Part shown: positions 1 to 6,247 of the stretch, in pieces
Layout of the letters: every line of letters begins with the position of its first letter
How positions within the stretch are numbered: the first letter of the stretch is position 1
DNA from: Bifidobacteriaceae bacterium
GTDB taxonomy: Bacteria; Actinomycetota; Actinomycetes; Actinomycetales; WQXJ01
Direction: 5' to 3'
Assembly: GCA_031256885.1 (NCBI GenBank)
Contig: JAIRPS010000225.1
Span: forward strand, 1 to 6,247
DNA: 6,247 nt
Program-made: the position numbers and the translations under genes
Notes under the pieces: model-generated
What the model was told of the DNA's origin: nothing
Database searches by the model: none
The model's input: the letters and a program-made list of their open reading frames with translations, nothing else

Positions 1-1877
1 CCAGTGAAGGGCTGGTGACTGATGGTGGCAACACCTTCAGTGTTGTCATTGTCGAGCGGGCGACCTGAATCATCGGTCAAAGTCCAGCTGCCGTTTCTAA
101 CGTTAAAACCGTAAAACGGAATGTCATCGGCATCATAACCGGTAACTGACAGCTGATCCAATGCCAAACGCTGACCACTGTTCAACTCAACAGTGCCTAA
201 TGTTGGGCTGGCAGTGCGGGCTAGTGGATACAGCGGAATTATTTTAGCAACTGATCGCGTGCTGCTGCGTATTTGGTGAACTAACTGAGCTGGGACACGA
301 ATCATTGGACGGCCCGTCACCAAGCCAGCAAGATCTTTACCCAAGTTACCTGACCAGGCAGTTTGTGCACTAATCAAAGGAGCGTGCTGTAGTTTGTCAA
401 GAATTTGCTTGGCTGGATCATCTAAACTCGCTGATTGCGAAGTCCACATTATTTCTGAATCATCAGACTTATTGCGACGCATTTCTAAATCGCTGTGTGC
501 ATCATCGGTTGCCGAACCAAAATGAGCAAGAGTGTGGTTGAGGTCAGTAGCCGTATTCCACTCCACCACTGTTACCTGGTAGCCGATAGCCAAGGGGATG
601 TCGTGATCCAATTTGGCGGTTTCCAGGCGGCCAATTTCCGCAATTTCTAAAGCGGTATGCGCTGGCAAAGTAACCGTGGCAGGACTATCGGTTTGATTGC
701 TGACAGTGATTGAACGGCTGGTAGCTGCTGCTTCGCCAAATAGTGCATTTGCGCCAAGCGTTAGATTGAACTGTTGATTCGTTTCACTAAGCAAAGGGAT
801 TTGATGAGTTGCTGGCGTGTCTGAACCGATTGCTGTTGCAAACTTGTGCAGGTTTGAGTCAGCTATCTGCTCTGATAAAGTCAATTGGCTGTTGCTTGGC
901 AAAGTTTGTTGAACTGTCAAACTGACACCTGACTGATTTGTCACACCCTGACTGTAACGAGGTGGAAAGTCAGTGGTTTGCATGCTCAAACCACTGCTAT
1001 TAGTGTCATTGGCGGCATCGGCCCAAGTAGTATGGTTTGGCGCAATGCCGGAACCAAGTATTTGACCGTTGTTCACAAAAGCTAATGTTGGATCATGCAA
1101 AGCCACCACCAAACCGTAGGCGGTGTCAGTTGTTTTTTCGCCGCAGGCACCACCCTGCACAGTCAGACGGTAGGTTGTGTAAATCACCGGACTTTTATCT
1201 GTCTGGATGGCTAAATCAGGGTTAGCTGGTAAGGCCGGGTTGGCTTGACGAATTTGAAAATCAAGATCAGCTAACGATGCGGCTGTGGCTGTCGGCTGCT
1301 CCACCAACCCAACAATCGCAGGCTGCCCCGGCCAGTTTGTTGGTTGCAAACCGGCCGAGGCTGCCGCAGCAGGCAGGGGGCCCGTGTCATGGTTGGGGAG
1401 AGCAGAAGTAGTTGGGTCAGATGAAATAGTTGGTGAGGCAGCAGGGTCAGTTCGGTCATCCGGCTGAGTGGTTGACTGAGGCCAGCACGGTGCCAGGGCA
1501 TCCAAAACAGCTTCGGTTTGACCTACCTGGCCGCCGTAGGCTGCCGGATTATTCAAAGCAATGGTGCGTAACGCCAGGTCAGCCCAGCCGTTTGCCAAAG
1601 TGACAGCACCGAGACGACTAGCACGCAGCGGTTCTTGACTAGCCGCCAGCGCTTTGAGCAAACTAGCTGGATCAGCCAACCGGCGCTGATTGTTACCAAA
1701 AATATCGGCATAAGCAGTTGAACCGATGTGGCTGATTGCCTCAGTAGCAAAAGGTGTGTAAGCGCCATCATTGGAGGTGGCAGCATTAGCAGGGACAATG
1801 CCGCCGCCCGCAAGCCCGGTGACTGCGGCAACCAGCAGGTAAACAACAGCATTGCTGGAAGTATGTATCCGTGTCAT
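1..1877 (-). CDS. Large exported protein of unknown function, N-terminal 625 residues (3' end beyond the window)
   Basis: The reverse strand stays open from the ATG at 1877 to the left edge, 625 codons plus two bases with no stop, so the gene is partial. The first 32 residues look like a Sec signal peptide: Arg3 and His5, a hydrophobic stretch about 10-28, then PANA with likely cleavage after Ala32. Residues ~36-133 look mainly helical, ~134-205 form a Pro/Thr/Ser/Ala-rich linker, and ~206-625 are rich in alternating polar and hydrophobic residues, suggesting beta-sandwich modules. A stretch near 572-618 (SVTGYDADDIPFYGF, then GSWTLTDDSG) resembles Ig-like surface repeats only in general style. 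Only two cysteines are present (131, 245). An AGGATGGGG stretch at 1885-1893 could serve as ribosome binding site. The only other in-frame upstream start is a TTG near 1967, which would bury the signal peptide. Secreted or wall-anchored status cannot be decided because the C-terminus is missing. I do not recognise the family. Confidence 0.85.
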   Translation of the reverse strand, partial: MTRIHTSSNAVVYLLVAAVTGLAGGGIVPANAATSNDGAYTPFATEAISHIGSTAYADIFGNNQRRLADPASLLKALAASQEPLRASRLGAVTLANGWADLALRTIALNNPAAYGGQVGQTEAVLDALAPCWPQSTTQPDDRTDPAASPTISSDPTTSALPNHDTGPLPAAAASAGLQPTNWPGQPAIVGLVEQPTATAASLADLDFQIRQANPALPANPDLAIQTDKSPVIYTTYRLTVQGGACGEKTTDTAYGLVVALHDPTLAFVNNGQILGSGIAPNHTTWADAANDTNSSGLSMQTTDFPPRYSQGVTNQSGVSLTVQQTLPSNSQLTLSEQIADSNLHKFATAIGSDTPATHQIPLLSETNQQFNLTLGANALFGEAAATSRSITVSNQTDSPATVTLPAHTALEIAEIGRLETAKLDHDIPLAIGYQVTVVEWNTATDLNHTLAHFGSATDDAHSDLEMRRNKSDDSEIMWTSQSASLDDPAKQILDKLQHAPLISAQTAWSGNLGKDLAGLVTGRPMIRVPAQLVHQIRSSTRSVAKIIPLYPLARTASPTLGTVELNSGQRLALDQLSVTGYDADDIPFYGFNVRNGSWTLTDDSGRPLDNDNTEGVATISHQPFT

Positions 1878-1898
1878 GTCAGTGCCCCATCCTGTCGG

Positions 1899-1927
1899 AT
1901 TATCGATGGCATGGGGCGGCTGACCAA
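1899..1927 (-). promoter_or_regulatory. Predicted promoter of the exported-protein gene
   Basis: On the minus strand, TTGGTC (1922-1927) and GATAAT (1899-1904) are separated by exactly 17 bases. The -10 element matches TATAAT at five of six positions; the -35 matches TTGACA only at TTG. Transcription would start near 1892, giving a leader of about 15 bases that carries the AGGATGGGG stretch before the ATG at 1877. It faces away from the methyltransferase promoter in the same 187-bp divergent gap. This is a motif-based prediction only. Confidence 0.5.
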
Positions 1928-2052
1928 CCAGGCTACGCCAGCACTGCCAAGCATTGCCCCCACCCAACCAAACCAGACCGCATCGCGGACAGACGATCCG
2001 CCCGGATACTTCAGCACTGAATGTCTCGCCTGGCGATGACGGTGGGTGCCTC

Positions 2053-2058
2053 TAGGCT
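2053..2058 (+). promoter_or_regulatory. -10 box of a probable leaderless promoter for the methyltransferase gene
   Basis: TAGGCT fits the actinobacterial TANNNT -10 pattern and lies at -12 to -7 relative to the ATG at 2065. Transcription would therefore start at or next to the A of the start codon. No Shine-Dalgarno sequence at normal spacing is present: the AAAGAG just before the ATG touches it and is too close. No good -35 box is visible 16-18 bases upstream. A short inverted repeat, GCCT-CT-AGGC (2048-2057), overlaps the box. Confidence 0.5.
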
Positions 2059-2064
2059 AAAGAG

Positions 2065-3567
2065 ATGACTGAAGGACTGCTGCAACAGGCAGAGTGGGTG
2101 CGGGTTGAGACCATGCTTGGTCTCGACTCGTCTGCCCAGACGGCGCGCGGACAGTACTTCACTCCAGAACTGGCGGCAGAGTTAGTTGCCTGTCTGCCTC
2201 GGCTGACAAAGAATGATCGCATCCGCGTCCTGGACCCAGGTGCAGGCTCAGGTATGTTAACTGCCGCGATTGTGGAAAGAATCTGCCGTGAGCAGTCTGC
2301 TACAGCAGTGGAGGTGACAGCGGTTGAAGTTGATCCGCAACTGATTCCCGCGTTGCAGAAAACTGCGGCGGCATGCGAAGTGTATGCAGCGCAGGCTGGG
2401 GTACAAGTTGTGGTTAATGTGGTTCAGGCTGACCTGATTGCTCGGCAGACTGGGTTGGATGCCCAATTGGATAACGCTTTTGATCTTGTGGTTATGAACC
2501 CGCCGTACAAGAAACTGTCTGCTTTGTCCTGGCAGCGCCGAGCGTTGGCGGCACGAGGTTGGGATACTGGGAACCTGTATGCAGCGTTCGTCGCACTGGG
2601 CGTTGAAAGTCTCAAACCAGGTGGTCAGCTTGTGGCAATCACGCCACGCTCCTTCGCTAATGGCCCCTATTTTGAGCGTTTCCGCAAGCGACTACTTGAC
2701 CAGGCTGTGATTGATCGAGTCCACACTTTTGAGTCTCGGTCCACAGTGTTCGCCGACACAGGGGTGCTACAAGAAAACATTGTGTTTTGCGTGACTAGAG
2801 GAGGGCTGCCGACAACTGTGACAATCACATCCTCACGTGACCACACAGACGGGGTGAACACTCGCCAAATTGCTTACAATGACTTGGTGTTACCCGATGA
2901 TTCTCATCGGTTTATCAGGATTGCTACTGATGGCAATGATGATGAGGCGACACGCCTGATGCTGACGCTGCCGTGCTCGTTAGATTCGTTAGCACTACGG
3001 GTATCTACTGGGAAAGTGGTGGATTTTAGAGCACGCGATAACCTTCAAAACGCGCCTACGCCCGACAGTGTGCCTTTGGTTTACCCGGGTAACTTGTGTG
3101 CCGGCCGAGTGCAATGGCCGCGAGCTATTGGTAAAGCGCAGGGTTTCAGACTCCTGCACGCGGCTGATGCAAAGGCGCTTTGGCCAAGCGGCTACTACGT
3201 TGTGGTGAAACGGTTTTCTGCAAAAGAAGAGCGCCGGCGTATTGTTGCAGCCGTGTGGGACCCCACCCAGCATGGTGACCAGCCAGTTGCCTTCGAGAAT
3301 CATTTGAATGTGTTTCATGCTTCAGGTCAAGGTTTTGATCGGGAATTGGCCTGGGGCCTGTGCGCTTGGCTGAACAGTTCTGTGGTGGATCGCTACTTCC
3401 GTACCTTTTCTGGCCACACCCAGGTGAATGCGACAGATTTGCGATCTCTGAACTATCTCGATGGCGACAAGTTACGCGATCTAGGCAGCCAACTCGATGA
3501 CCTGCCCGTTCAGAGGGAACTAGACCACCTGGTTGGGCTAGTGACGTCAGAAATGGTGGATGCATGA
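2065..3567 (+). CDS. Type II N6-adenine DNA methyltransferase, BsuBI/PstI family (predicted target CTGCAG)
   Basis: This 500-residue protein transfers a methyl group from S-adenosylmethionine to adenine N6 and protects host DNA from the partner nuclease. Motifs appear in gamma-class order: motif X ARGQYFTP (27-34), the AdoMet-binding motif I VLDPGAGSGM (55-64), acidic motif II AVEVD (86-90), a motif III-like QAD (121-123), catalytic motif IV NPPY (145-148), and a motif VI-like GGQLVAITPRSF (186-197). The C-terminal half should hold the target-recognition region and includes FSGHTQVNATDLR (448-460), a stretch I associate with this methylase group. Length agrees with my memory of about 500 residues for M.BsuBI and M.PstI. 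The adjoining nuclease supplies the specificity prediction. The start at 2065 is supported by the -10 box just upstream. All catalytic motifs are intact, so it should be active. It overlaps the nuclease gene by four bases, implying one transcript and coupled translation. Confidence 0.93.
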   Translation: MTEGLLQQAEWVRVETMLGLDSSAQTARGQYFTPELAAELVACLPRLTKNDRIRVLDPGAGSGMLTAAIVERICREQSATAVEVTAVEVDPQLIPALQKTAAACEVYAAQAGVQVVVNVVQADLIARQTGLDAQLDNAFDLVVMNPPYKKLSALSWQRRALAARGWDTGNLYAAFVALGVESLKPGGQLVAITPRSFANGPYFERFRKRLLDQAVIDRVHTFESRSTVFADTGVLQENIVFCVTRGGLPTTVTITSSRDHTDGVNTRQIAYNDLVLPDDSHRFIRIATDGNDDEATRLMLTLPCSLDSLALRVSTGKVVDFRARDNLQNAPTPDSVPLVYPGNLCAGRVQWPRAIGKAQGFRLLHAADAKALWPSGYYVVVKRFSAKEERRRIVAAVWDPTQHGDQPVAFENHLNVFHASGQGFDRELAWGLCAWLNSSVVDRYFRTFSGHTQVNATDLRSLNYLDGDKLRDLGSQLDDLPVQRELDHLVGLVTSEMVDA

Positions 3568-4520
3568 GGCAAGTGGCAGTTGACCGTGTTGAAGACATGC
3601 GCATCATTTTGGAGTCCCTCGGTTTTGATGTCGAACGATCTAACGAACGTTCTGCTCTGGTGCTGCTGTCTTTGCTGCACCTCAAGCCGAATGATCACTG
3701 GTCTGATGCACAAGCTCCACTTCTTGGAACACGCGCCATCATGGATTGGATCAGGGACGAATATGGTGTTGTCTACGCACCTAACACCCGCGAGACTATC
3801 CGTCGTTTCACCCTTCACCAGTTTGTCAACGCCGGTTTGGTTGTTGAGAACCCCGATGATCCAGCTAGGCCTGTTAATTCACCGAAATGGTGTTATCAGG
3901 TTAGACCGGAAGCTTTGCTTGTTATCCAGGCGTACAACTCTGACAGCTACTCCAAGTTCTTATCCGACTATCTTCGCGCCGTACCAGGCTTGGTGGCTCA
4001 GTACGCCACTGAACGGAAAATGGCACGCATTCCCGTGTTGCTACCAGACGGCAATCAGGTCACACTCAGTCCCGGTGGGCAGAACTCGCTTATCAAAAGC
4101 ATTGTGAATGATTTTTGTTCGTACTACACCCCTGGGGGGCATGTCTTGTACATAGGCGATGCCGATGAAAAATGGGCTGTTTTCTATGAAGAGGAACTGG
4201 CAGTTCTCGGTGTAGTGGTGGATAAACATGGCAAAATGCCAGACCTTGTGGTCCATCTACCAGACAAGAACTGGCTTGTCTTGCTTGAGGCTGCCGCTAG
4301 CCATGGTCCTGTTGATGGTCAGCGATACTCTGAACTATCTACCATGTTCAGCGGTTCAACTGCCGGATTAGTGTATGTGTCATGTTTTCCTTCACGAGCA
4401 ATCATGCGTAAGTACCTCACATTGATTGCATGGGAAACTGAGGTTTGGTGTGCCGATGACCCGACACACCTGATTCACTTCAATGGCGAACGTTTCTTAG
4501 GCCCCTACAAGCAGGTCTGA
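3564..4520 (+). CDS. Type II restriction endonuclease, BsuBI/PstI family (predicted to cut CTGCAG)
   Basis: This 318-residue protein should cleave unmethylated CTGCAG, as R.PstI and R.BsuBI do; those are of similar length as I recall (about 316-326). The N-terminal part (~30-115) looks like the family's helical, winged-helix-type domain. The catalytic C-terminal domain starts near YIGDADEK (196-203) and continues with MPDLVV (225-230), LLEAAASHGPV (240-250), AWETEVW (289-295) and HFNGERFLGPY (305-315). Asp227 and Glu242 are the likely metal-binding acids of a PD-(D/E)XK-type site, an assignment from family knowledge. The ATG shares an ATGA overlap with the methyltransferase stop, favouring translational coupling; a second in-frame ATG at 3597 (residue 12) is possible. 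Nothing is truncated. No controller (C) protein gene lies beside it, so ordering may rest on gene order or an unseen internal promoter. The family call is firm; the exact site is inferred from homologues. Confidence 0.93.
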   Translation: MRQVAVDRVEDMRIILESLGFDVERSNERSALVLLSLLHLKPNDHWSDAQAPLLGTRAIMDWIRDEYGVVYAPNTRETIRRFTLHQFVNAGLVVENPDDPARPVNSPKWCYQVRPEALLVIQAYNSDSYSKFLSDYLRAVPGLVAQYATERKMARIPVLLPDGNQVTLSPGGQNSLIKSIVNDFCSYYTPGGHVLYIGDADEKWAVFYEEELAVLGVVVDKHGKMPDLVVHLPDKNWLVLLEAAASHGPVDGQRYSELSTMFSGSTAGLVYVSCFPSRAIMRKYLTLIAWETEVWCADDPTHLIHFNGERFLGPYKQV

Positions 4521-4533
4521 CCACCATCAGGCC
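4514..4533 (+). terminator. Possible hairpin at the end of the endonuclease gene
   Basis: GGTCTGA (4514-4520) can pair with TCAGGCC (4527-4533) in a 7-bp stem with one G-U pair and a 6-base loop. The stem includes the endonuclease stop codon. No run of T follows, so it is not a classic intrinsic terminator; it may be a weak terminator, an mRNA 3' end stabiliser, or chance. Confidence 0.22.
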
Positions 4534-4658
4534 ACACCACCAATTCGCCGATGTATCAGGTATATTTCCGCACTAGAACACACATACTTAGCTTGCGAAC
4601 TGGCAACATGCCCCACCGCCAACTAGGAGCGTTGCTGGGCAAATCGGTACTGAGGCGC

Positions 4659-4664
4659 TAACGT
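4659..4664 (+). promoter_or_regulatory. -10 box of a probable leaderless promoter for rarA
   Basis: TAACGT matches TANNNT and sits at -12 to -7 from the ATG at 4671, the same geometry as upstream of the methyltransferase gene. There is no convincing Shine-Dalgarno sequence in the preceding bases (GTGGCAGC before the ATG). A TTGCTG at 4632-4637 is 21 bases upstream, too far for a standard -35 element. It suggests rarA has its own promoter and does not depend on readthrough from the restriction genes. Confidence 0.5.
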
Positions 4665-4670
4665 GGCAGC

Positions 4671-6095
4671 ATGGATCTGTTTGATGGTTCAGCTTTGGCA
4701 GAACCGGTCGGTGGGAGTGTGACGCCAAGCAGTACCATGCCGCTGGCGGTTCGGTTACGCCCAGCCAATCTTGACGAACTGGTGGGGCAACGTCATCTGT
4801 TAGCAGCGGGCTCGCCTTTGCGTCGCCTGGTTACGCCAACCGCAACGCCAGGGCTGCCAACAGCGGCATCGGTCATTTTGTATGGCCCGGCAGGTAGCGG
4901 CAAAACCACTTTGGCCTACCTGGTGGCGCGTAGTTCCGGTTTTCGATTTGAAGAAATATCGGCAGTCAGTGCTGGTGTCAAAGATGTGCGCGAAGTAGTT
5001 GGACGCTCCCGACGCATCTTGGCAAGCAGCGGACGTGAAACAGTGATGTTCATTGATGAGGTGCACCGTTTCTCAAAGGCGCAGCAAGATGCGCTGCTGC
5101 CAGCAGTGGAGAACCGTTGGGTGACTTTGATTGCCGCCACCACTGAGAATCCCAGTTTTTCAATCATCACCCCGTTACTGTCGCGTTCGCTGCTGCTGAC
5201 TTTAGAGCCGTTGTCCGAATCAGACCTGGCTGAGGTGGTGGACAGAGCCTTGCGTGACCCGCGCGGTTTAGACGGCACAGTCCAACTGGAGCCCAGTGCG
5301 CGCGATCAGCTCATTCGTTTGGCGGGCGGCGATGCGCGACGAGTGTTAACCATCTTGGAAGCTGCCGCTTCAGCAACTCAGGCCGATGTCGGAAGCAGGG
5401 TTCCGGCATCGGGCTTACCAACAATTGACTTAGCGGCGGTTGAAACTGCCGTGAATGTGGCGGCTGTGCAATACGATCGCACCGGTGACCAGCACTATGA
5501 CGTGATTTCTGCTTTTATCAAATCGGTGCGCGGTTCAGATGTGGATGCGGCATTACATTACTTGGCGCGCATGCTTGAAGCCGGCGAAGATGCGCGTTTT
5601 ATTGCGCGCAGGCTGATTGTGTTGGCTGCTGAAGACATTGGCCTAGCTGACCCGCAAGCCTTGGCGATGGCCGTGGCGGCTGCACAAGCGGTTCAGTTAA
5701 TCGGTCTGCCGGAAGGTCGGATACCTTTGGCGGAAGTAACCTGCTATTTGGCTACAGCCCCCAAGTCCAACGCTGCATACCAAGCTATTGACAGCGCCAT
5801 CGGCGATATTAGAGCAGGTCAAATAGGGCAAGTGCCACCGCACTTGCGTGACGCTCACTATGCTGGGGCAAAACGTTTAGGGCACGGCCAAAGCTACCGA
5901 TACGCCCATGATGAACCGCATGCCATCGCACAACAACAATATGCTCCTGATGTGTTGGTTGGTCGTCAGTATTATCAACCAACCAATCGGGGTAAAGAAC
6001 AGGACATTGCTCGCCGCCTTGAGCGCATCCGCACCATTCTGGCAGGCGCCCAAGCCACAGTTCCGCCGCCGCCGCACAGCGAGCCGGCCAGTTAG
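4671..6095 (+). CDS. rarA: Replication-associated recombination protein A (RarA/MgsA), AAA+ ATPase
   Basis: RarA is a DNA-dependent ATPase, related to clamp-loader subunits and RuvB, that works in the cytoplasm at stalled or gapped replication forks. The 474-residue product is full length for the family. After the N-terminal [20 protein letters not shown] (25-44) come Walker [10 protein letters not shown] (72-80), Walker B VMFIDE (125-130), sensor 1 AATTENPS (155-162), LLSRS with the probable arginine finger Arg172, and sensor 2 [12 protein letters not shown] (219-230). The C-terminal oligomerisation region is typical: [15 protein letters not shown] (276-290), then [20 protein letters not shown] (295-314) and APKSNAAY (363-370). 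Walker A reads GPAGSGKTT where GPPGTGKTT is commoner; all key residues are kept. The last ~15 residues are a Pro-rich, low-complexity tail. The start at 4671 fits the -10 box twelve bases upstream. In many actinobacteria rarA stands near rpsD and alaS, which could lie beyond the right edge. Confidence 0.96.
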   Translation: MDLFDGSALAEPVGGSVTPSSTMPLAVRLRPANLDELVGQRHLLAAGSPLRRLVTPTATPGLPTAASVILYGPAGSGKTTLAYLVARSSGFRFEEISAVSAGVKDVREVVGRSRRILASSGRETVMFIDEVHRFSKAQQDALLPAVENRWVTLIAATTENPSFSIITPLLSRSLLLTLEPLSESDLAEVVDRALRDPRGLDGTVQLEPSARDQLIRLAGGDARRVLTILEAAASATQADVGSRVPASGLPTIDLAAVETAVNVAAVQYDRTGDQHYDVISAFIKSVRGSDVDAALHYLARMLEAGEDARFIARRLIVLAAEDIGLADPQALAMAVAAAQAVQLIGLPEGRIPLAEVTCYLATAPKSNAAYQAIDSAIGDIRAGQIGQVPPHLRDAHYAGAKRLGHGQSYRYAHDEPHAIAQQQYAPDVLVGRQYYQPTNRGKEQDIARRLERIRTILAGAQATVPPPPHSEPAS

Positions 6096-6130
6096 CTCCA
6101 AACGACCCGAACCCTTGCTTGACCAGCGAT

Positions 6131-6247
6131 GGCGCGCGATGCCAAGGTATTGCGGTGGGTTTGGGATGGTTGGTGTAGGGCGCGCGATGCCAAGGTTTTT
6201 GCGGTGGGTTTGGGATGGTTGGTGTAGGGCGCGCGATGCCAAGGTTT
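6131..6247. repeat. G-rich tandem repeat, 48/49-bp unit, cut by the window edge
   Basis: Unit 1 spans 6131-6178 (48 bp), unit 2 spans 6179-6227 (49 bp), and unit 3 starts at 6228 and is cut after 20 bases. Each begins GGCGCGCGATGCCAAGGT. Units 1 and 2 differ only where TATTG becomes TTTTTG, one substitution and one inserted T. The second half of each unit is G-rich on the plus strand (6154-6180 and 6203-6229). The array begins 36 bases after the rarA stop. The whole unit is conserved, with no variable spacer, so it is a minisatellite rather than CRISPR. The one-base length difference argues against a coding repeat. Copy number is unknown because the array runs off the window. Confidence 0.9.

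Noticed and set aside
1271..1852. Two small minus-strand open frames (1271-1501 and 1553-1852)
   Set aside because: They are in a different frame from the continuous 625-codon frame on the same strand, which has a signal peptide and sensible composition.
1728..2039. Plus-strand 103-residue open frame ahead of the methyltransferase, possibly a controller gene
   Set aside because: It runs antisense over the signal-peptide region of the exported protein, has no helix-turn-helix pattern, and covers both predicted promoters.
3146..3685. Minus-strand 179-residue open frame
   Set aside because: It lies antisense to the conserved ends of the methyltransferase and nuclease genes and shows no recognisable motif.
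3580..4107. Plus-strand 175-residue open frame inside the endonuclease gene
   Set aside because: It is another frame of the well-supported BsuBI/PstI nuclease and has Cys/Trp/Ser-rich shadow composition.
4521..4670. Small gene or RNA between the endonuclease gene and rarA
   Set aside because: I saw no start with a ribosome binding site and no extended structure beyond the hairpin at 4514-4533.
5877..6242. Minus-strand 121-residue open frame across the rarA end and the tandem repeat
   Set aside because: It overlaps the conserved rarA C-terminus and its first part only translates the G-rich repeat; the composition is not protein-like.
6131..6247. CRISPR array
   Set aside because: The entire 48/49-bp unit repeats almost without change. 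There is no short repeat alternating with unique spacers and no cas gene.

Overview
The window looks like chromosomal DNA from an actinobacterium of moderate GC. Three things suggest this: a RarA/MgsA-type ATPase, two genes with a TANNNT -10 box so close to the ATG that the mRNA would be leaderless, and a long Ala/Thr/Ser-rich exported protein. I cannot name the genus.

Layout. (1) Positions 1-1877, minus strand: the N-terminal 625 codons of a large exported protein. The frame is open through the left edge, so the gene is incomplete here. It has a signal peptide, a helical head, a P/T/S/A-rich linker and a long beta-rich part that I cannot assign to a family. (2) Positions 1878-2064: a divergent intergenic region with a promoter for each flanking gene. 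(3) Positions 2065-4520, plus strand: a complete two-gene Type II restriction-modification system of the BsuBI/PstI family. The gamma-class N6-adenine methyltransferase is followed by the endonuclease, with a 4-base ATGA overlap. The predicted target is CTGCAG, and I found no CTGCAG in the window by eye. (4) Positions 4521-4670: a short gap with a possible hairpin at the end of the endonuclease gene and the promoter of the next gene. (5) Positions 4671-6095, plus strand: rarA (mgsA), an AAA+ ATPase acting at stalled replication forks. (6) Positions 6131-6247: a G-rich tandem repeat with a 48/49-bp unit, two full copies and a third cut by the window edge.

How they work together: the methyltransferase protects the host's target sites and the endonuclease cuts unmethylated incoming DNA. 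Making the methyltransferase first from a shared transcript, with no controller gene visible, is a simple way to order expression. The exported protein and rarA have no obvious functional link to the restriction system, which may be an accessory insertion between them. The least explained parts are the exported protein and the G-rich repeat.
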